Notes under the pieces: model-generated
What the model was told of the DNA's origin: nothing
Databases searched by the model: none
The model's input: the letters and a program-made list of their open reading frames with translations, nothing else
Part shown: positions 37,594-46,460 of the stretch, one piece after another
How positions within the stretch are numbered: the stretch's first letter is position 1
Layout of the letters: each line of letters begins with the position of its first letter
NCBI RefSeq assembly: GCF_014203225.1
Contig: NZ_JACHIO010000001.1
Coordinates: forward strand, 1 to 64,000
DNA from: Granulicella mallensis
Lineage (GTDB): Bacteria; Acidobacteriota; Terriglobia; Terriglobales; Acidobacteriaceae
Reading direction: 5' to 3'
DNA length: 64,000 nt
Translations under genes and position numbers: made by a program

Positions 37594-38020
37594 TTTCCTT
37601 CGACCACGGATCGTACTCGCCCAGCGACCATATCTGTCCTTCGGGATCACGGACAATAAAAGAGCTTCCGCCATAGCCCTTGGTTTCCATCTCCTGCAGA
37701 AACTCGGCTCCCGCTGCCTTTGCCGAGGCATAGACGGGACCGCAGTCCGGCACGATCAGGTACACCGAAGAGGTAACAGCGCCCACCGAGTGCGGCTGAA
37801 CAAACCAGTGCGCGGATTGCTGGTTGTGCCCGGCCGTTCCGATCATGACCATGCCGTTGCCCAGAACGAGTTCAGCATGTTCGACGATGCCGGCCGGGCT
37901 TCGGTATACCGCCTTCTCGGTAAAACCAAGCGCTGTCTTGAGCCATTGAATCGCCTGGTCGGGGTCCACGTATCGAATGGCCGGGATAGTAGTCACGCGT
38001 ATGTTGCCAAGGCTTTTCAT
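37580..38020 (-). CDS. VOC family protein (glyoxalase-like)
   Basis: This 146-aa protein of the vicinal oxygen chelate fold, one glyoxalase-type module, has the paired beta-alpha-beta-beta-beta units ending LGNGMVMIG and then SFIVRDPEGQIWSLGEYDPW. DPEGQIWSLGEY is a recurrent VOC ending in Gly_Oxase/PhnB-like proteins. ATG 38020 has GGAGG eight bases upstream, so the frame start at 38035 is discarded. The role (bleomycin-resistance-like binding or isomerase) cannot be decided. It is transcribed with the AraC regulator upstream of it on the same strand. Confidence 0.82.
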   Translation of the reverse strand: MKSLGNIRVTTIPAIRYVDPDQAIQWLKTALGFTEKAVYRSPAGIVEHAELVLGNGMVMIGTAGHNQQSAHWFVQPHSVGAVTSSVYLIVPDCGPVYASAKAAGAEFLQEMETKGYGGSSFIVRDPEGQIWSLGEYDPWSKETTSE

Positions 38021-38098
38021 AGCTTCATCCTCCATCTACAGCGCTCCAAAGTCTTGTAAAAATCGGAAGTCCACGGAGACGCAAAACAGAAAAATCCT

Positions 38099-38902
38099 CT
38101 AGCCCTGCCGAACATGGTTCGCCCACTCACCAACGGACACTACATAGGTTGACGGGTCGATACCGGAGAACGCCTTGAACTCTCTGCAAAAATGCGACTG
38201 GTCGTAATAACCGCAGTCCAGCGCGAGTTTGTCCCAGCGTGGGATTTGTCCAGCGTGCAGAAGCCGAATCGCTCTCTGGAAACGTGCCGTGCTGGCCCAC
38301 TGCTTGGGCGACAGACCGACCTCCGTCTTGAATACTTGATGTAGTCGCCGCTCACTAACGCCCAGCGAGCACGCCACCTGCTGTACGCTGTGCTGGCGAA
38401 GCAGCTTCAGTCCCTCAACGACCACAGGCTTTCGCGTAGCGCTCCCGTGGCTCGTAAGTGAGAGCAGCCACTGCTCAACAGCCGCCAGCTTCTCAACAGG
38501 ATCGGGCAACTCGCGCAGGCGGTCTCGCAGATCCGTCCCTGAATACAAATCCTTCAGGGGAATGAACCGCTCAAAGAGAGCTCCGGCATCCTCCCGCAGG
38601 AGAGGTGCGGCACCCCCCGGATGAAACAGGATACCGACCAATTCCAGCAGGTCTCGAGAATCAATCAACTCGTATTGACTCCGTGGGCCCACCAGTAATG
38701 AGGGAGAAAGCCTGCCGATCTCCTCGCCGGTCTGCGCACAGCAGTCGGTGAGTGCATCCGATGCCAGGTTGAAGAGAATCTGCATCCTTCCCGTAGGAAG
38801 CACCCGCTCCCGGGCATGAGGCAGGTCAGGCGCCCGGCAGTACCAGAGGCGATCTACAAAATACGCAAGCGGGAGAACCGGCCGACGTTCAAGGTAGATC
38901 AT
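38099..38902 (-). CDS. AraC family transcriptional regulator
   Basis: This protein of about 267 aa has an N-terminal DUF6597-type sensor (VLPTGRMQILFNL near residue 40) and a C-terminal AraC DNA-binding pair of helix-turn-helix motifs. The first is VQQVACSLGVSERRLHQVF and the second is KLALDCGYYDQSHFCREFK, the signature of this group. It would activate or repress the VOC gene 78 bp downstream or its own promoter. The start is ATG 38902; a second ATG two codons upstream is equally possible. The effector is unknown. Confidence 0.9.
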   Translation of the reverse strand: MIYLERRPVLPLAYFVDRLWYCRAPDLPHARERVLPTGRMQILFNLASDALTDCCAQTGEEIGRLSPSLLVGPRSQYELIDSRDLLELVGILFHPGGAAPLLREDAGALFERFIPLKDLYSGTDLRDRLRELPDPVEKLAAVEQWLLSLTSHGSATRKPVVVEGLKLLRQHSVQQVACSLGVSERRLHQVFKTEVGLSPKQWASTARFQRAIRLLHAGQIPRWDKLALDCGYYDQSHFCREFKAFSGIDPSTYVVSVGEWANHVRQG

Positions 38903-39103
38903 GAGCATCCCTTTGGCCTACAAGTGTAGATCGTGCCGGCGAGATCAGTCACGAGCAGCCAACCTATCGATAGCGGTCCTCCGCATGCGACCAGTTACTA
39001 TGGAATCTCACGAAGACAGTTTCGTTTCGCGCCGGAAGATACGGCGTGTACAAGGGTCAACCTGGATTTCCGATAACGAACGGCGTTGTTTAGGAGTGAG
39101 GAT

Positions 39104-39967
39104 ATGACGAAGTGTCCCTGGGGACCTGCCGCTGCAATCGTGGTGGCTCTTATGTTGCTGGCGCTGCCGATACGGGCGCAGTTACCGACGATGTCGGACG
39201 TGGACCGAGGTACCGACACTCCAGCAGCGGGCCCGCTACCGGAGTGGGACGTGGCTGTAATAAAACCGCATCCTGCCGAGGATCACTCGATGATGTGGCA
39301 GATGACGGCGGATGGACTGAGCTTGATAAACCTGCCGCTGGAGATGATGATCTGCAGCGCGTGGGACGTGAAGCCGTATCAGATGTCCGGGTTAAGCGGA
39401 TGGATGAAAAGTAGCACGTTTGACCTGACCGCCAAGGTGAGTGGAGACGACGTAGCCGCCTACAAAAAGCTGAACACGGCGCAGCGCCAGAAGATGCTGC
39501 AGAAGCTGCTGACGGAGCGCTTTCAATTGAAGGTCCACATGGAGACGAAGACGCTGCCGATCTATGACCTCGTTGTCGACAAGAGCGGGTCAAAGCTGAA
39601 GGTGTCGACGGCCATCGAGGCGCCTTCGGACGAAGAGAGGAAGGCGAATCCTGAGAAGTACAAGAAGGGCTCCATGATGATGGGTCCCGGAACGTACGAG
39701 GGCTCGGGCGTGCAGGTGCGAGCACTGGCAGGCCAATTGGGGAACGTGCTGGGTAAGCCGGTGCACGACGCAACGGGACTTACAGGTCTGTATGACATCG
39801 AACTCCACTTTCGCCCGGAAGAGGCAGAGGCTGGCAACGACGATAACGCCGATGCGCCGTCGGTCTTCTCTGCGGTGCAGGAGCAGTTGGGGCTGAAGCT
39901 GCTTCCAAACAAGGGGCCGGTGGAGACACTGGTCGTGGATGCGGCGCAGAAACCGGCAGTAGATTAA
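39104..39967 (+). CDS. TIGR03435 family secreted protein
   Basis: This 287-aa protein has a signal peptide (residues 1 to about 25, AAIVVALMLLALPIRAQ). The family pattern follows: EWDVAVIKPHPAED, YKKLNTAQRQKMLQKLLTER, FQLKVHMETKTLPIYDLVV and the end DNADAPSVFSAVQEQLGLKL. This Acidobacteria-rich family has no known biochemical function. GAGTGAGGA lies immediately upstream of ATG 39104, so the TTG 18 nt earlier is rejected. A paralogue lies at 43161. Confidence 0.88.
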   Translation: MTKCPWGPAAAIVVALMLLALPIRAQLPTMSDVDRGTDTPAAGPLPEWDVAVIKPHPAEDHSMMWQMTADGLSLINLPLEMMICSAWDVKPYQMSGLSGWMKSSTFDLTAKVSGDDVAAYKKLNTAQRQKMLQKLLTERFQLKVHMETKTLPIYDLVVDKSGSKLKVSTAIEAPSDEERKANPEKYKKGSMMMGPGTYEGSGVQVRALAGQLGNVLGKPVHDATGLTGLYDIELHFRPEEAEAGNDDNADAPSVFSAVQEQLGLKLLPNKGPVETLVVDAAQKPAVD

Positions 39968-40088
39968 GCACGCAAAATTACGAGATATTACGAAATCCGT
40001 GGACCATCATCCGTCATGCACCGGATCAATCACGAAAAGCTTACTTATTAGGACTACTCCCCGATAAAGCTCACATTACGATAATTTT

Positions 40089-40732
40089 ATGCGGATATTT
40101 CTCGTGATACTCTGCTGCCTCTTTGCGACCCGCGCCGTTCAGGCGCAGGACAACTCCTCAATTCGTGCGCTCTTTGTCGAAGATCAGCGCGACCGTGGCC
40201 TCCCATACGCGGACGACGCTGTGCACATGCTGCCGAAAGCTGAAGCAGATAAGCTTCCGGACCACTCTCAGGATTTTGGCTTGCGCGATGTAGGGCGGTT
40301 GAAGCAGGTGAAAACGCTTCTGGAAAACGGCAGCCTTCAGACTGCGCATGACTTCCGCTATGCAGCCATCTTGTTCCAGCATGGGCAGCAATCTGACGAC
40401 TATTTGATGGCTCACGTGCTCGCGATTCGCGCTGTCGGCTTGGGCGATCTGTCGTCGCAGAACTTGGCCACACTGACGCTGGATCGCTATCTACAATCCA
40501 TTGGGCGTGGCCAGATCTTCGGCTCGCAGTACCTGACGGAGAGTTACGCGTAAAGGCTGCAGCGAAGGGTGAGGGAGATACATTGCAGCCGTATGACGAT
40601 TCTCTGGTGCCGGACAGCCTGCGACATGCCTTCTGTATCGCCAGCCTCGCGGAGCAGAAAAAAGCTGTTGAAGACGCACGCAAGACGAAGAACCTCGATA
40701 TTCCGATTGTGAAGGACTGCCACTTCAAGTAG
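40089..40732 (+). pseudogene. DUF6624-like gene split by a frameshift
   Basis: The first frame (40089-40553) encodes a signal peptide (MRIFLVILCCLFATRAVQAQ) and a domain with HGQQSDDYLMAHVLAIRAVGLG, then TLDRYLQSIGRGQIFGSQYL, as in DUF6624. It stops abruptly at TAA 40551. From about 40541 the -1 frame stays open to TAG 40730-40732 and reads 63 more residues, with LQPYDDSLVPDSLR and HAFCIASLAEQKKAVEDA, which is the expected C-terminal part. A single-base deletion near 40535-40545, or a sequencing error, would explain it. No slippery heptamer for programmed frameshifting is visible. The unframed gene would be about 213 aa. Confidence 0.75.
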
Positions 40733-41005
40733 CTTTCGTCACAGCAGACTCTTGAGGTCGCGAATGCAAGCTCTCCTCAGGTCGATTAGTTCCCCTGAAT
40801 GCGATTCCCGTCAGTGATCATTGCCCGACGAGAAGCCAACTTCAGGGAATCTATCCGTGCAGCGTGGAAAAGATCGGCGCGCGTGTTTACTTAACCAGCA
40901 ATATCGAAGTGTTATTCACCACGTTTCGTTCAGATTCGGAATGGCGGGATCGCGCAGATTCAACGGCCACCCCGATTTGAGTCCCGCCGCAACCTACTGA
41001 TGCAA

Positions 41006-41890
41006 TCAGAATCCAGACGGCAAAGCTGCCTCAAGATTGATTTGTTCTCCGGTGATAGGGTGGTGGAATCTCAGAAATTGGGCGTGCAGGAAATATCCTC
41101 CATCGCCTGGGAGGCCGGGGAGATCTTCAAGAGGTTGGCCGGTTAAGCCATACAGAGGATCGCCTACCAGGGGATGGCCGATGGAGGCCAGATGGATTCT
41201 GATTTGATGAGGGCGGCCCGAATGCAGGCTTACCTCAAAGGTTGTGGTGCTCGTAGTGCGTGAGATCACCTTTGCCAATGACTTCGACGGTTTGCCGCTG
41301 GGGTTGGCGGCCCACACGGAACCGATGAGCGGGTGCGGTACAAGGCCGATGGGGGTGAGAATCTCGTAGGCGTCATGCTGTGCAACGCCTTGAGCCAGCG
41401 CTCGGTAGATCTTTTGAATTCTGGGTGTGTTCCAGTTTGAGGATAGTTGAGAGGCCGCCTGCGGTGTTTTGGCGAAGAGGACGATGCCGGTAGTAGCGCG
41501 ACCCAACCGGTGGACAGGGTTTGCATTGGGGATTTGCTTTTGCACCAGGCGCAGGAGTGTGTTTTCCAGGAAGCCGCCGCCCGGGAGGGTGGGTAGCCCG
41601 CCAGGTTTGTTGACGGCCAACAGATGGGGGTCATCCCACAGGACTTCGAAGTGCTGAGGAGAGTCTGGTTCGATCCAGGGTGGACGCTCCCAGACAAGGG
41701 TCTGGCCTAAAGTGATCGATTCGCTTCCGGTAGCGGTGATGCCGTTGAGAGTGACTTCGCCGTTGTCCAGATTTTGTTGCCAGGCCTGTGGGGTTGAGTG
41801 GGGGTAAAGACTTGCCAGGTGGGAGAGCAGGGTTTGTCCACGGGATTTCCTGCTGATGATTGTCGTGTAGGCATAGCCCCGGTTGAGCAT
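41006..41890 (-). CDS. RluA-like pseudouridine synthase, catalytic Asp replaced
   Basis: This protein of about 294 aa has an N-terminal S4 RNA-binding domain (TLLSHLASLYPHSTPQAWQQ) and an RluA-fold core with VNKPGGLPTLPGGG and the late KIYRALAQG and GRPHQIRIHLASIGHPLVGD motifs. The active-site segment reads HRLGRATTG where the family has HRLD-x2-TSG: Gly130 stands at the catalytic Asp. This may make it an inactive RNA-binding relative or one with a shifted nucleophile. ATG 41890 is chosen; the frame start at 41947 adds a non-family leader. It is divergent from the DinB gene by about 80 bp. Confidence 0.85.
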   Translation of the reverse strand: MLNRGYAYTTIISRKSRGQTLLSHLASLYPHSTPQAWQQNLDNGEVTLNGITATGSESITLGQTLVWERPPWIEPDSPQHFEVLWDDPHLLAVNKPGGLPTLPGGGFLENTLLRLVQKQIPNANPVHRLGRATTGIVLFAKTPQAASQLSSNWNTPRIQKIYRALAQGVAQHDAYEILTPIGLVPHPLIGSVWAANPSGKPSKSLAKVISRTTSTTTFEVSLHSGRPHQIRIHLASIGHPLVGDPLYGLTGQPLEDLPGLPGDGGYFLHAQFLRFHHPITGEQINLEAALPSGF

Positions 41891-41970
41891 GTGGTCTGAG
41901 TCTAAGCTATGGCATCTGCGGCGCCCGATCCCACTTCGCAATAACAAGAGGTTTGCTCTAAAGTGTGGGC

Positions 41971-42528
41971 ATGCTCAAGAGACTGGTTTTCGTTGCTCTT
42001 CTTTTAGGCGCCTACACCCTGCACGCCCAAACCCCTGCCGAGGCGGCTGCCAACGAGGGAATCTGGCAAGGCTACGATGGCGAATGGCGGTACGTTTCAC
42101 GCCTGCTGGTTTCGATGGCAGAGGCGATTCCGGCCGACAAGTATGGCTGGCGGCCGGAGCCGGGAGTGCGCTCGGTGAGTGAAGTGCTCATGCACATCGC
42201 CCAATCGAACTACTACCTGCTCAGCGTAACCGGGCCGAAGATGCCGCCCGAGCTTGCGTCCAACGATGTAGAGAAAAAGATCGTGTCCAAGCCGGAGGTA
42301 GTGGCCTACCTGCGGCGGTCTCTTGAGGCAGTGAAGGCAGCGCGTGCCCAACTGAAGCCTGGCGATCTACAACGCAAAGTGAAGATCTATGGCGAACCCG
42401 TGAACGTAGACGGGATGTACCTGCGGATCATCTGTCACGATAACGAGCACATGGGCCAGCTGATCGCCTACGCCCGCATGAACGGCATCGTGCCACCCTG
42501 GTCAGCAGGCACGGTACTCCCCAAATAG
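41971..42528 (+). CDS. Exported DinB-family protein
   Basis: This 185-aa protein has a Sec signal peptide (MLKRLVFVALLLGAYTLHAQ). The body is a DinB/YfiT four-helix bundle. The metal-site histidines appear as HIAQSN (first) and the HDNEHMGQ pair (second and third), and WRPEPGVRSVSEVL is the family's early segment. Such proteins are putative metal-dependent thiol transferases. A secreted form is unusual for E. coli-type DinB proteins but common in Acidobacteria. The start could be GTG 41965. It stands alone, followed by about 630 bp of repeats. Confidence 0.85.
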   Translation: MLKRLVFVALLLGAYTLHAQTPAEAAANEGIWQGYDGEWRYVSRLLVSMAEAIPADKYGWRPEPGVRSVSEVLMHIAQSNYYLLSVTGPKMPPELASNDVEKKIVSKPEVVAYLRRSLEAVKAARAQLKPGDLQRKVKIYGEPVNVDGMYLRIICHDNEHMGQLIAYARMNGIVPPWSAGTVLPK

Positions 42529-42593
42529 GTCACCCGGTTCGATGCAAACTTGTTTAGCGTTCAGCTCTGAAGAAGTCGATGTGGCAGTAGGTC

Positions 42594-43048
42594 GTGTCTG
42601 GCGAATCGGAACTACCGGCTTTTGTCCTTATGGTTGCTTTTGTTGTCGCCTTTGCCTCGGCGAGTGCCTTTGCTTTGAAGGGGAGGGACTTCAGTCCCTC
42701 CGTCTCTGCACGATTGTTCGTGTGGCTTTAGCCACGGAGGGAATGCTCGCTTGGCCAAGAACCCTCCACGGCTAGGTAGTGTCTGACGAATCGAGGACTA
42801 CGCTCTTGCTGTTGTCTCTGAGATAGGCCCGGGCTTTAGCCCGGGCATTACGGAACCAATACGAAGGGGGCTTCAGCCCTTGGGACAAGCCTTCCTATCT
42901 CTTGGCATCTCTGCCTATGGAAAGGAGAGCCTATCCCAAGGGCTGAAGCCCCCTATACCGACTGTCTTGAATGTCCGGGCTAAAGCCCGGACCTATCTCA
43001 GAAGCAAAGACAAAAACAAAAACCGCTATCTCCCATTCGTCAGACCTA
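42594..43048. repeat. Composite repeat region with border motifs
   Basis: GTGTCTGGCGAATCGG (42594) precedes a family G unit (42678-42749). Then comes GTGTCTGACGAATCG (42779-42793), followed by GCCCGGGCTTTAGCCCGGGC and GGGGGCTTCAGCCC arms, each repeated in inverse orientation (about 42820-42900 and 42920-43000). It closes with the inverted border CATTCGTCAGAC (43034-43045). This and the next few bases account for the gap before the second TIGR03435 gene; no gene is visible in 42529-43160. Confidence 0.7.
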
Positions 43049-43160
43049 CCTAAAGCCTTCTCAACGGAGACGCCGATATCTGTTGTTTCGTTTCGTCGTG
43101 ATCGTGTAAATCCTGGAACCGGACCGTTCGTTCCCCCGTATGATTCCCACAAGGAGTCCT

Positions 43161-44018
43161 ATGCCCATGTTCCGCATCATTCAGCGACATATTGGTTTGC
43201 TCGCGGCCCTTCTCGTCTTCGTGCCTGCCCTCTGTGCACACGCGCAGACCCCCATCGTGGAAGAACCGAACTATACGCCCACGCTCACCTTTGACGTGGC
43301 CACCATCCGTCTTGCACCGCCGCCGGACGCCAACTTCCACGTATCCGTCTCCAGCCCGCCGCACTCCAGCCGTTTCGAAGCCACGAACCTCACGATCAAG
43401 ACCCTTCTCCAGATTGCTTACGGCTTCGATGCCCCGGTTGTCGGGGCACCGGACTGGGTCACGAACACGTTTTACAACATCCAGGCCCGCTCGGACGAAG
43501 CCACCGACGCCAGGCTCGCCAAGCTCACCGCGAACGAGGTCCGGCTGGAAAAGCGGAACGCGATTCGCGTGTTGTTGACCGACCGCCTGGCCCTGAAGAC
43601 GCATCTTGAAACTCGCAATAGCTCCATCTACAACCTCGTTCTGGGTAAAGGCGGATCGAAGCTACAGGTTGTGCCCCCGCCGCCTGATGGCGAAACGCCG
43701 GCCACGCCGCCACCCGCCAACGTCCAGGCGCATGGATCACAGCACGGTCTCGAGTTCGTAGGATCGAATTCCTCCATGCGGGCTATCTCCGGCGCCCTGA
43801 GTTCGATGGTAGAAGCGCCCGTCGTCGACAAGACCGGTCTCCTCGGCACTTACAATTACACGCTTCAGTTTGGCCGCGAGTGGTCCGCGCACGATCCGGA
43901 CAGCTGGCCGTCGATCTTCACCGCGATACAGGAACAGCTCGGGCTCAAGCTCGAAGCGGTACACGAGTCCGTGCCCAATCTTGTGGTCGACCACATCACG
44001 AAGCCAACAGAAAACTGA
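43161..44018 (+). CDS. TIGR03435 family secreted protein (paralogue)
   Basis: This 285-aa protein has a signal peptide (IIQRHIGLLAALLVFVPALCAHAQ). The family body follows: FDVATIRLAPPPDANF, then FEATNLTIKTLLQIAYGFDAPVV, NAIRVLLTDRLALKTHLETRNSSIYNL over two segments, and the end PSIFTAIQEQLGLKLEAVHESV. It lacks the MHRQ-type additions seen in some members. AAGGAGT precedes ATG 43161, so the frame start seven codons earlier is dropped. Function unknown. It is 47 bp upstream of the ProC-like gene and may be co-transcribed with it. Confidence 0.88.
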   Translation: MPMFRIIQRHIGLLAALLVFVPALCAHAQTPIVEEPNYTPTLTFDVATIRLAPPPDANFHVSVSSPPHSSRFEATNLTIKTLLQIAYGFDAPVVGAPDWVTNTFYNIQARSDEATDARLAKLTANEVRLEKRNAIRVLLTDRLALKTHLETRNSSIYNLVLGKGGSKLQVVPPPPDGETPATPPPANVQAHGSQHGLEFVGSNSSMRAISGALSSMVEAPVVDKTGLLGTYNYTLQFGREWSAHDPDSWPSIFTAIQEQLGLKLEAVHESVPNLVVDHITKPTEN

Positions 44019-44065
44019 TTTACTTACTAAAGAAGTCCGACATATCTAAGGCGTAAAGGTATCCG

Positions 44066-44953
44066 ATGTATCAGAGGCACCCCTCACAGCCCACCGGCGA
44101 CCCTCTCGATCTCAACGTGGTGCCCAAGGTTGGCATCATCGGAGTGGGTACCATCGCGGAGGCCCTGACGATGGGGCTGTGCGCGTTCGACGACCAGCGT
44201 GCGGAGATACTTCTCTCTCCTCGAAACGACACCCTCTCGCGCCGGCTTGCACTCCGGTACCCCAACGTCAAGGTCGCCGCCGATAACCAGGCTGTCGTGG
44301 ACGAGAGCGAAATCGTCGTGCTCGCCGTGCGTCCGCAGGTGACCGAAGAGGTCCTCGGAGCCCTGCGCTTCCGGCCCGATCAGCAGATCGTCAGCCTGAT
44401 CGCAACCTTCAGCGTCCAGCGGTTGTCGTCGCTGGTGGCTCCGGCGAATGAGATCTCCCGCGCTATTCCGCTGCCGCCGATTGCGGAGCGACAGGGGCCG
44501 CTGGCTCTCTACACACAATCCGCGGAGATCCTGCGGCTATTCGACGGATTGGGAAGCCTGATTCGCATTGAAGATGAGACCCACCTCGATCTGATCAGCG
44601 CGGTCACCTCGCTCATGGGCACATACTTCGGCATGATGGGGACCGTGGACGATTGGCTGATCGAACGTGGGTTCAAGCCGGAAGCCTCACGCGCCTATGT
44701 GGGCGAGTTGTTCTTCAACCTGGCCTCGGCTGCGAGAAATCGTTCGGCAGAATCTTTCACCAGACTCAGCGCGGACTACTCGACCCTTGGCGGCCTCAAT
44801 GAGCATGCCTGGCGCGAACTGCAAGCCGCCGGGTGGGCAGATCAGCTCCAGGCCGCACTCGCCCTGATCCTTGACCGCATCCACGGCCGCGCGACCTTTG
44901 ACACGCAGCTCCCCGGAGCCGTGAATCCTTGCGTTGATCAGGGCAAGAACTAG
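44066..44953 (+). CDS. Pyrroline-5-carboxylate reductase-like protein
   Basis: This 295-aa protein has an N-terminal Rossmann domain starting VGIIGVGTIAEALTMGL (residues about 19-35), with VVLAVRPQ closing the cofactor half. The C-terminal helical dimerisation domain carries VTSLMGTYFGMM and EASRAYVGELFFNLASAA, as in ProC. Canonical ProC has more conserved active-site Thr/Ser in the FTGLSGSGPAY segment, which here is replaced by SLMGTYFGMMG. It may therefore act on another imine or be a regulatory relative. It begins with a 15-residue polar leader. Confidence 0.82.
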   Translation: MYQRHPSQPTGDPLDLNVVPKVGIIGVGTIAEALTMGLCAFDDQRAEILLSPRNDTLSRRLALRYPNVKVAADNQAVVDESEIVVLAVRPQVTEEVLGALRFRPDQQIVSLIATFSVQRLSSLVAPANEISRAIPLPPIAERQGPLALYTQSAEILRLFDGLGSLIRIEDETHLDLISAVTSLMGTYFGMMGTVDDWLIERGFKPEASRAYVGELFFNLASAARNRSAESFTRLSADYSTLGGLNEHAWRELQAAGWADQLQAALALILDRIHGRATFDTQLPGAVNPCVDQGKN

Positions 44954-45041
44954 GTCGTGTCGTCGAATTACTATTCGAGCGGCGCAAATAACTTCTTGTG
45001 ACAAGAATCGGAAGGGCACGGCTTCAGCCGGGCCATACAAG

Positions 45042-46455
45042 TGGTACAGACCGGGAGGATGGGTAACAGTTTAGACCGGGGACATAGGTAACACTTTCGC
45101 GCGGCTTAGCGGAGGCGTGTAGAAGTTTTTCATGCCTTGGAGAGAGAGCGGAGTGTTGGAAGAGCGGACTCGATTTGTAGTGGAGTACGAGAGCGGGGAG
45201 TGGACGATGGCGGAACTGTGCCGTCATTACGGGATAGCGCGGAAGACGGGATACAAGATCCTGACGCGGTGGCAAGAGCGAGGAGCAAAAGGTCTAGCCG
45301 ACCAGAGCCAAGCGCCGTTGCATCATCCGAACCAGACGGCGGAGGGGCTTCAGCAGCAGGTGCTGGAGTTGCGGCGTGCGCACATGAGCTGGGGGCCGCG
45401 CAAGCTGCGCGGTTGGCTGATGACGCATCGACCTCAACAGCAGTGGCCGGCCGCCAGCACGATCGGCGAGTTGCTGAAACGGGAAGGGCTGGCGCATCCG
45501 CGGCGGCAACGGCGTCGTACCCCGCCGCACACCCAGCCCTTTGCGCATGCCGATGGTTCCAACCAGGTCTGGTGTGTCGATTTCAAGGGCTGGTTCCGTA
45601 CCCGGGATGGAGACCGCATTGATCCCTTCACGATGACCGACGCCTACAGCCGTTACCTGCTGCGCTGCCAGACCGTGGCCAAGACCGATACCGCAGCCGT
45701 GACTTCCCTCTGTGAGGCAGCGTTCCGGGAGTATGGTCTGCCACACGCCATACGCAGCGACAACGGAGCTCCGTTTGCTTCCTGCGCTATCGCCGGGCTG
45801 TCACGGCTGGCGCTCTATTGGATGAAGCTGGGGATTGTCCCGGAGCGGATCCAACCCGGACACCCCGAGCAGAACGGACGCCATGAACGGATGCACCGAA
45901 CGTTGAAGGCCGAGACGGCCTCTCCAGCAGAGGCCAACCGGCGCCGCCAGCAGCAGGCCTTTGACCGCTTTCGCGAGGAGTATAACCAGCAGCGCCCCCA
46001 CGAAGCTCTGGGCCAACGCCCTCCGGGTACGGTCTACACCCCCAGTCCGCGCCCTTATCCCGAACGGCTCCCGAACCCGGAGTACGACAGCGGCCTTCTG
46101 GTGCGCAGCGTCTACCCCCATGGACAGTTCTTCTGGAAGGGACACAACGTGTTCCTCAGTAAAGTCCTCGCCGGAGAACGGATCGGGCTCGAACAGATCG
46201 ACGAACGCTATTGGTGCGTTTACTTCGCCGCTTTCCCCATCGCCTACTTCGACGCTGCCACTCTGGACGTCGGAAATCTCCCAGATCCCCAACAGGACGA
46301 TGGAAATCTGGAAATTCCAAAATACCGGAATTCCCAGATTCCCACCGCCCCACCACTACTAGATAAGACTGAAAACCATGTCTAAAACCATAACTGCCAA
46401 AGCAAAAGTGTTACCCATCTCCCAGGTCTAAACTGTTACCTATCTCCCAGGCTGC
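45042..46455 (+). mobile_element. IS481-type insertion sequence
   Basis: The element of about 1.41 kb holds one transposase gene. The left end (about 45051-45095) and the right end (about 46405-46451) are inverted copies with a repeated GGTAACA word and ATGGGTAACAGTTTAGAC on the left facing TCTAAACTGTTACC on the right. A direct repeat ACAAG flanks it (45037-45041 and 46456-46460), suggesting a 5-bp target duplication, though the tips are not perfectly matched so exact ends are uncertain. It is inserted into a copy of repeat family A, whose halves lie on each side. Confidence 0.8.
45132..46385 (+). CDS. IS481 family transposase
   Basis: This 417-aa protein has an N-terminal helix-turn-helix (TMAELCRHYGIARKTGYKIL) and an integrase-like DDE core. 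The catalytic Asp is in WCVDFKGWF, the second Asp in IRSDNGAPF, and the Glu in HPEQNGRHERMHRTLK. RPHEALGQRPPG follows the core. The extended C-terminus (about 310-417, FFWKGHNVFLSKVLAGERIG) is usual for this group. The frame is intact, so the copy may be active. Start codon ATG 45132; a GAGAGAG box follows it rather than precedes it, so translation signals are weak. Confidence 0.93.
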   Translation: MPWRESGVLEERTRFVVEYESGEWTMAELCRHYGIARKTGYKILTRWQERGAKGLADQSQAPLHHPNQTAEGLQQQVLELRRAHMSWGPRKLRGWLMTHRPQQQWPAASTIGELLKREGLAHPRRQRRRTPPHTQPFAHADGSNQVWCVDFKGWFRTRDGDRIDPFTMTDAYSRYLLRCQTVAKTDTAAVTSLCEAAFREYGLPHAIRSDNGAPFASCAIAGLSRLALYWMKLGIVPERIQPGHPEQNGRHERMHRTLKAETASPAEANRRRQQQAFDRFREEYNQQRPHEALGQRPPGTVYTPSPRPYPERLPNPEYDSGLLVRSVYPHGQFFWKGHNVFLSKVLAGERIGLEQIDERYWCVYFAAFPIAYFDAATLDVGNLPDPQQDDGNLEIPKYRNSQIPTAPPLLDKTENHV

Positions 46456-46460
46456 ACAAG

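Noticed and set aside
40795..40980. Open stretch after the DUF6624 gene with protein-like text (CSVEKIGARVYLTSN)
   Set aside because: No ATG, GTG or TTG start and no Shine-Dalgarno; could be a decayed gene end, but I cannot support a feature.
42594..43048. Possible CRISPR array in the repeat-rich gap
   Set aside because: The repeats are inverted, of mixed length and without regular spacers; no cas genes are in the window.
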